From the NCBI GenBank assembly GCA_030656535.1, contig JAUSPL010000122.1:1-6599 (forward strand): DNA of 6,599 bases, given 5' to 3'. Positions 5,494-6,599 of the stretch are shown piece by piece. The DNA comes from Gemmobacter sp. (GTDB lineage: Bacteria > Pseudomonadota > Alphaproteobacteria > Rhodobacterales > Rhodobacteraceae). A program made the position numbers and the translations under genes. The first letter of the stretch is position 1, and every line of letters begins with the position of its first letter. The notes under the pieces were generated by a model that did no database searches, was not told where the DNA came from, and saw nothing but the letters and a program-made list of their open reading frames with translations.

Positions 5494-6497
5494 CCGTTGC
5501 GCACCTTTGGGTTGATGACGCCGTACAGGACGTCGACAAGCAGATTGACCAGCACGAACAACAGCCCGATCACCAGCGCGACGCCGATCACCGGCATGAA
5601 GTCCTGCGACACGATGGCGGATGTGGCGTAAAGACCGATGCCCGGCCAGTCGAACACGGTTTCCACCAACACGGTGCCACCCAGCAACCAGCCGAAGTAA
5701 AGTCCGATCACCGTCAGCGTGGCCGACACTGCGTTCTTGGCGACATATTTGAACACGATCAGCCGCGGCGGCAGGCCCAGCGCGCGGGCTGTCATCACAT
5801 AGTCTTGCTGCAAGACCTCGATGGTGGAGGCGCGCATCATCCGCATGATGGTGGCCAGCGGCGACAGGCTCATGGCCAGCGCAGGCAGCGCAAGGTGGCG
5901 CCAGGCGGTATAGAACGCCTCCAGGTCGCCCGCAAACAGCGCGTCCAGCGTCAGGAATCCGGTCACGAACGGCGGCGGATCAAGAATGATCGGAAACCGG
6001 CCACCCAGCGGCAGCATGTAGAGCCACATTGCAAAGGTCAGTTGCAACAACAGGCCCAAGAAGAACCGTGGCATCGAAATGGCGGCCAGTGCCGCAACCC
6101 GCCCGGCATAGTCGGGCCATCGGTTGCGCCAGACCGCCGCCGCAAGGCCCGCGGGGATGCCGACCAGAATGGCAAATGCCATGGCCGCAAACACCAGTTC
6201 CAACGTCGCGGGCAGATAGGCGATCAGGTCATCCAGCACCGCACGGCGGGTAAAGATGGACCGCCCGAAATCGCCTTGTAGCAACCCGGTGGCATAGGTC
6301 CAGTATTGCACGATCAGCGGCTGATCCATGCCGAACTCTGCCGCATAGGCGGCGATCTCGGCTTGTGTGGCGTTGGGACCGGCGGCAAGGCCGACGGGAT
6401 CGCCGGGCAGCAAGCGGGCGATGATGAACATCATCACCGTCAGGCCAAACAGGACCGGCACCAGTAAAAGCAGCCGTCTGACGACAAAGCGCAGCAT
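5490..6497 (-). CDS. Peptide-type ABC transporter permease (DppB/OppB-like)
   Basis: Inner-membrane channel subunit of 335 residues, a normal DppB/OppB length. It opens with MLRFVVRRLLLLVPVLFG and a first membrane segment at about 9-29, followed by the family signature RLLPGDPV (28-35). The GDFGRSI motif is at 75-81. Further membrane segments lie at about 98-121, 135-161, 201-217, 256-278 and 300-325. The EAA-like loop (about 231-257) reads QDYVMTARALG, then FKYVAKNAV; the usual His of this loop is replaced by Tyr. The C-terminus VDVLYGVINPKVR is typical. The start at 6497 has a modest AAAGG upstream, and no better in-frame start is evident. It is the first permease gene of the operon and shares ATGA with the next gene; a hairpin and the end of a probable binding-protein gene lie just upstream. 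Confidence 0.96.
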   Translation of the reverse strand: MLRFVVRRLLLLVPVLFGLTVMMFIIARLLPGDPVGLAAGPNATQAEIAAYAAEFGMDQPLIVQYWTYATGLLQGDFGRSIFTRRAVLDDLIAYLPATLELVFAAMAFAILVGIPAGLAAAVWRNRWPDYAGRVAALAAISMPRFFLGLLLQLTFAMWLYMLPLGGRFPIILDPPPFVTGFLTLDALFAGDLEAFYTAWRHLALPALAMSLSPLATIMRMMRASTIEVLQQDYVMTARALGLPPRLIVFKYVAKNAVSATLTVIGLYFGWLLGGTVLVETVFDWPGIGLYATSAIVSQDFMPVIGVALVIGLLFVLVNLLVDVLYGVINPKVRNG

Positions 6498-6527
6498 CCA
6501 TTGGCCTTTGCGAACAGGGAAAGTGGG

Positions 6528-6561
6528 GCGCGGCGCGAGGGAAAGCGTCCCCGCGCCGCGC
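6528..6561 (-). terminator. Intercistronic GC hairpin upstream of the permease genes
   Basis: GCGCGGCGCG (6528-6537) pairs perfectly with CGCGCCGCGC (6552-6561), and a few inner pairs shorten the loop. It lies 8 nt after a probable stop codon and about 30 nt before the DppB-like start. Hairpins in this position commonly act as partial terminators or 3'-end protectors that let the binding protein be made in excess over the membrane parts. Function is inferred. Confidence 0.5.
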
Positions 6562-6569
6562 GGCTCGGA

Positions 6570-6599
6570 TCACAGCGACAGGGCGTTGCACTCGATCGC
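6570..6599 (-). CDS. Last codons of the gene upstream of the ABC operon, probably the periplasmic substrate-binding protein
   Basis: Only nine codons and a TGA (6570-6572) are visible, reading AIECNALSL on the minus strand and running off the window end. The assignment rests mainly on position: in Dpp/Opp operons the binding-protein gene usually precedes the first permease, and a hairpin follows its stop here. The peptide is too short to identify by itself, and the frame could be accidental. Confidence 0.4.
   Translation of the reverse strand, partial: AIECNALSL

Overview
The window looks like a stretch of an alphaproteobacterial chromosome, most likely from the Rhodobacterales (Roseobacter-type). 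The reasons are its high GC content, a clear gcrA gene (a cell-cycle regulator restricted to Alphaproteobacteria) and few GANTC sites (seven found by eye). Nearly all of it is ordinary, tightly packed coding sequence. I do not see a new defence, mobile or biosynthetic system, and there is no tRNA, rRNA, CRISPR array or insertion sequence.

Layout. Positions 1-993 (+ strand) hold the end of a peptide-type (Dpp/Opp/Nik family) ABC transporter operon. It consists of the tail of one ATPase, which carries an in-frame TAA stop, and a complete second ATPase joined to it by an ATGA overlap. A perfect 16-bp inverted repeat at 1004-1047 separates this operon from the convergent minus-strand genes. These are a NarL/FixJ-type response regulator (1084-1698) and, upstream of it, gcrA (1980-2597). 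The 281-nt gap between those two genes has more structure than expected: an inverted repeat touching the regulator's ribosome binding site, two mutually exclusive hairpins, and a promoter-like element next to the only intergenic GANTC site in the window. From 6599 down to 2812 (- strand) runs a second peptide-type ABC operon: a probable substrate-binding protein (only its last codons are visible), a strong intercistronic hairpin, two permeases and two ATPases. The four complete genes overlap by 1 to 8 nt and are probably translationally coupled.

How the genes fit together. The right-hand operon encodes a full inner-membrane importer: two permeases form the channel, two ATPases drive it and a periplasmic binding protein supplies the substrate. 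The substrate cannot be read from the sequence; dipeptides, oligopeptides, opines, glycosides and metal chelates are all handled by this family. GcrA is a sigma-70-associated activator that reads the methylation state of GANTC sites and is functionally separate from the transporters. The response regulator has no histidine kinase in the window. The sequence does not show whether it serves GcrA, the transporters or something distant.
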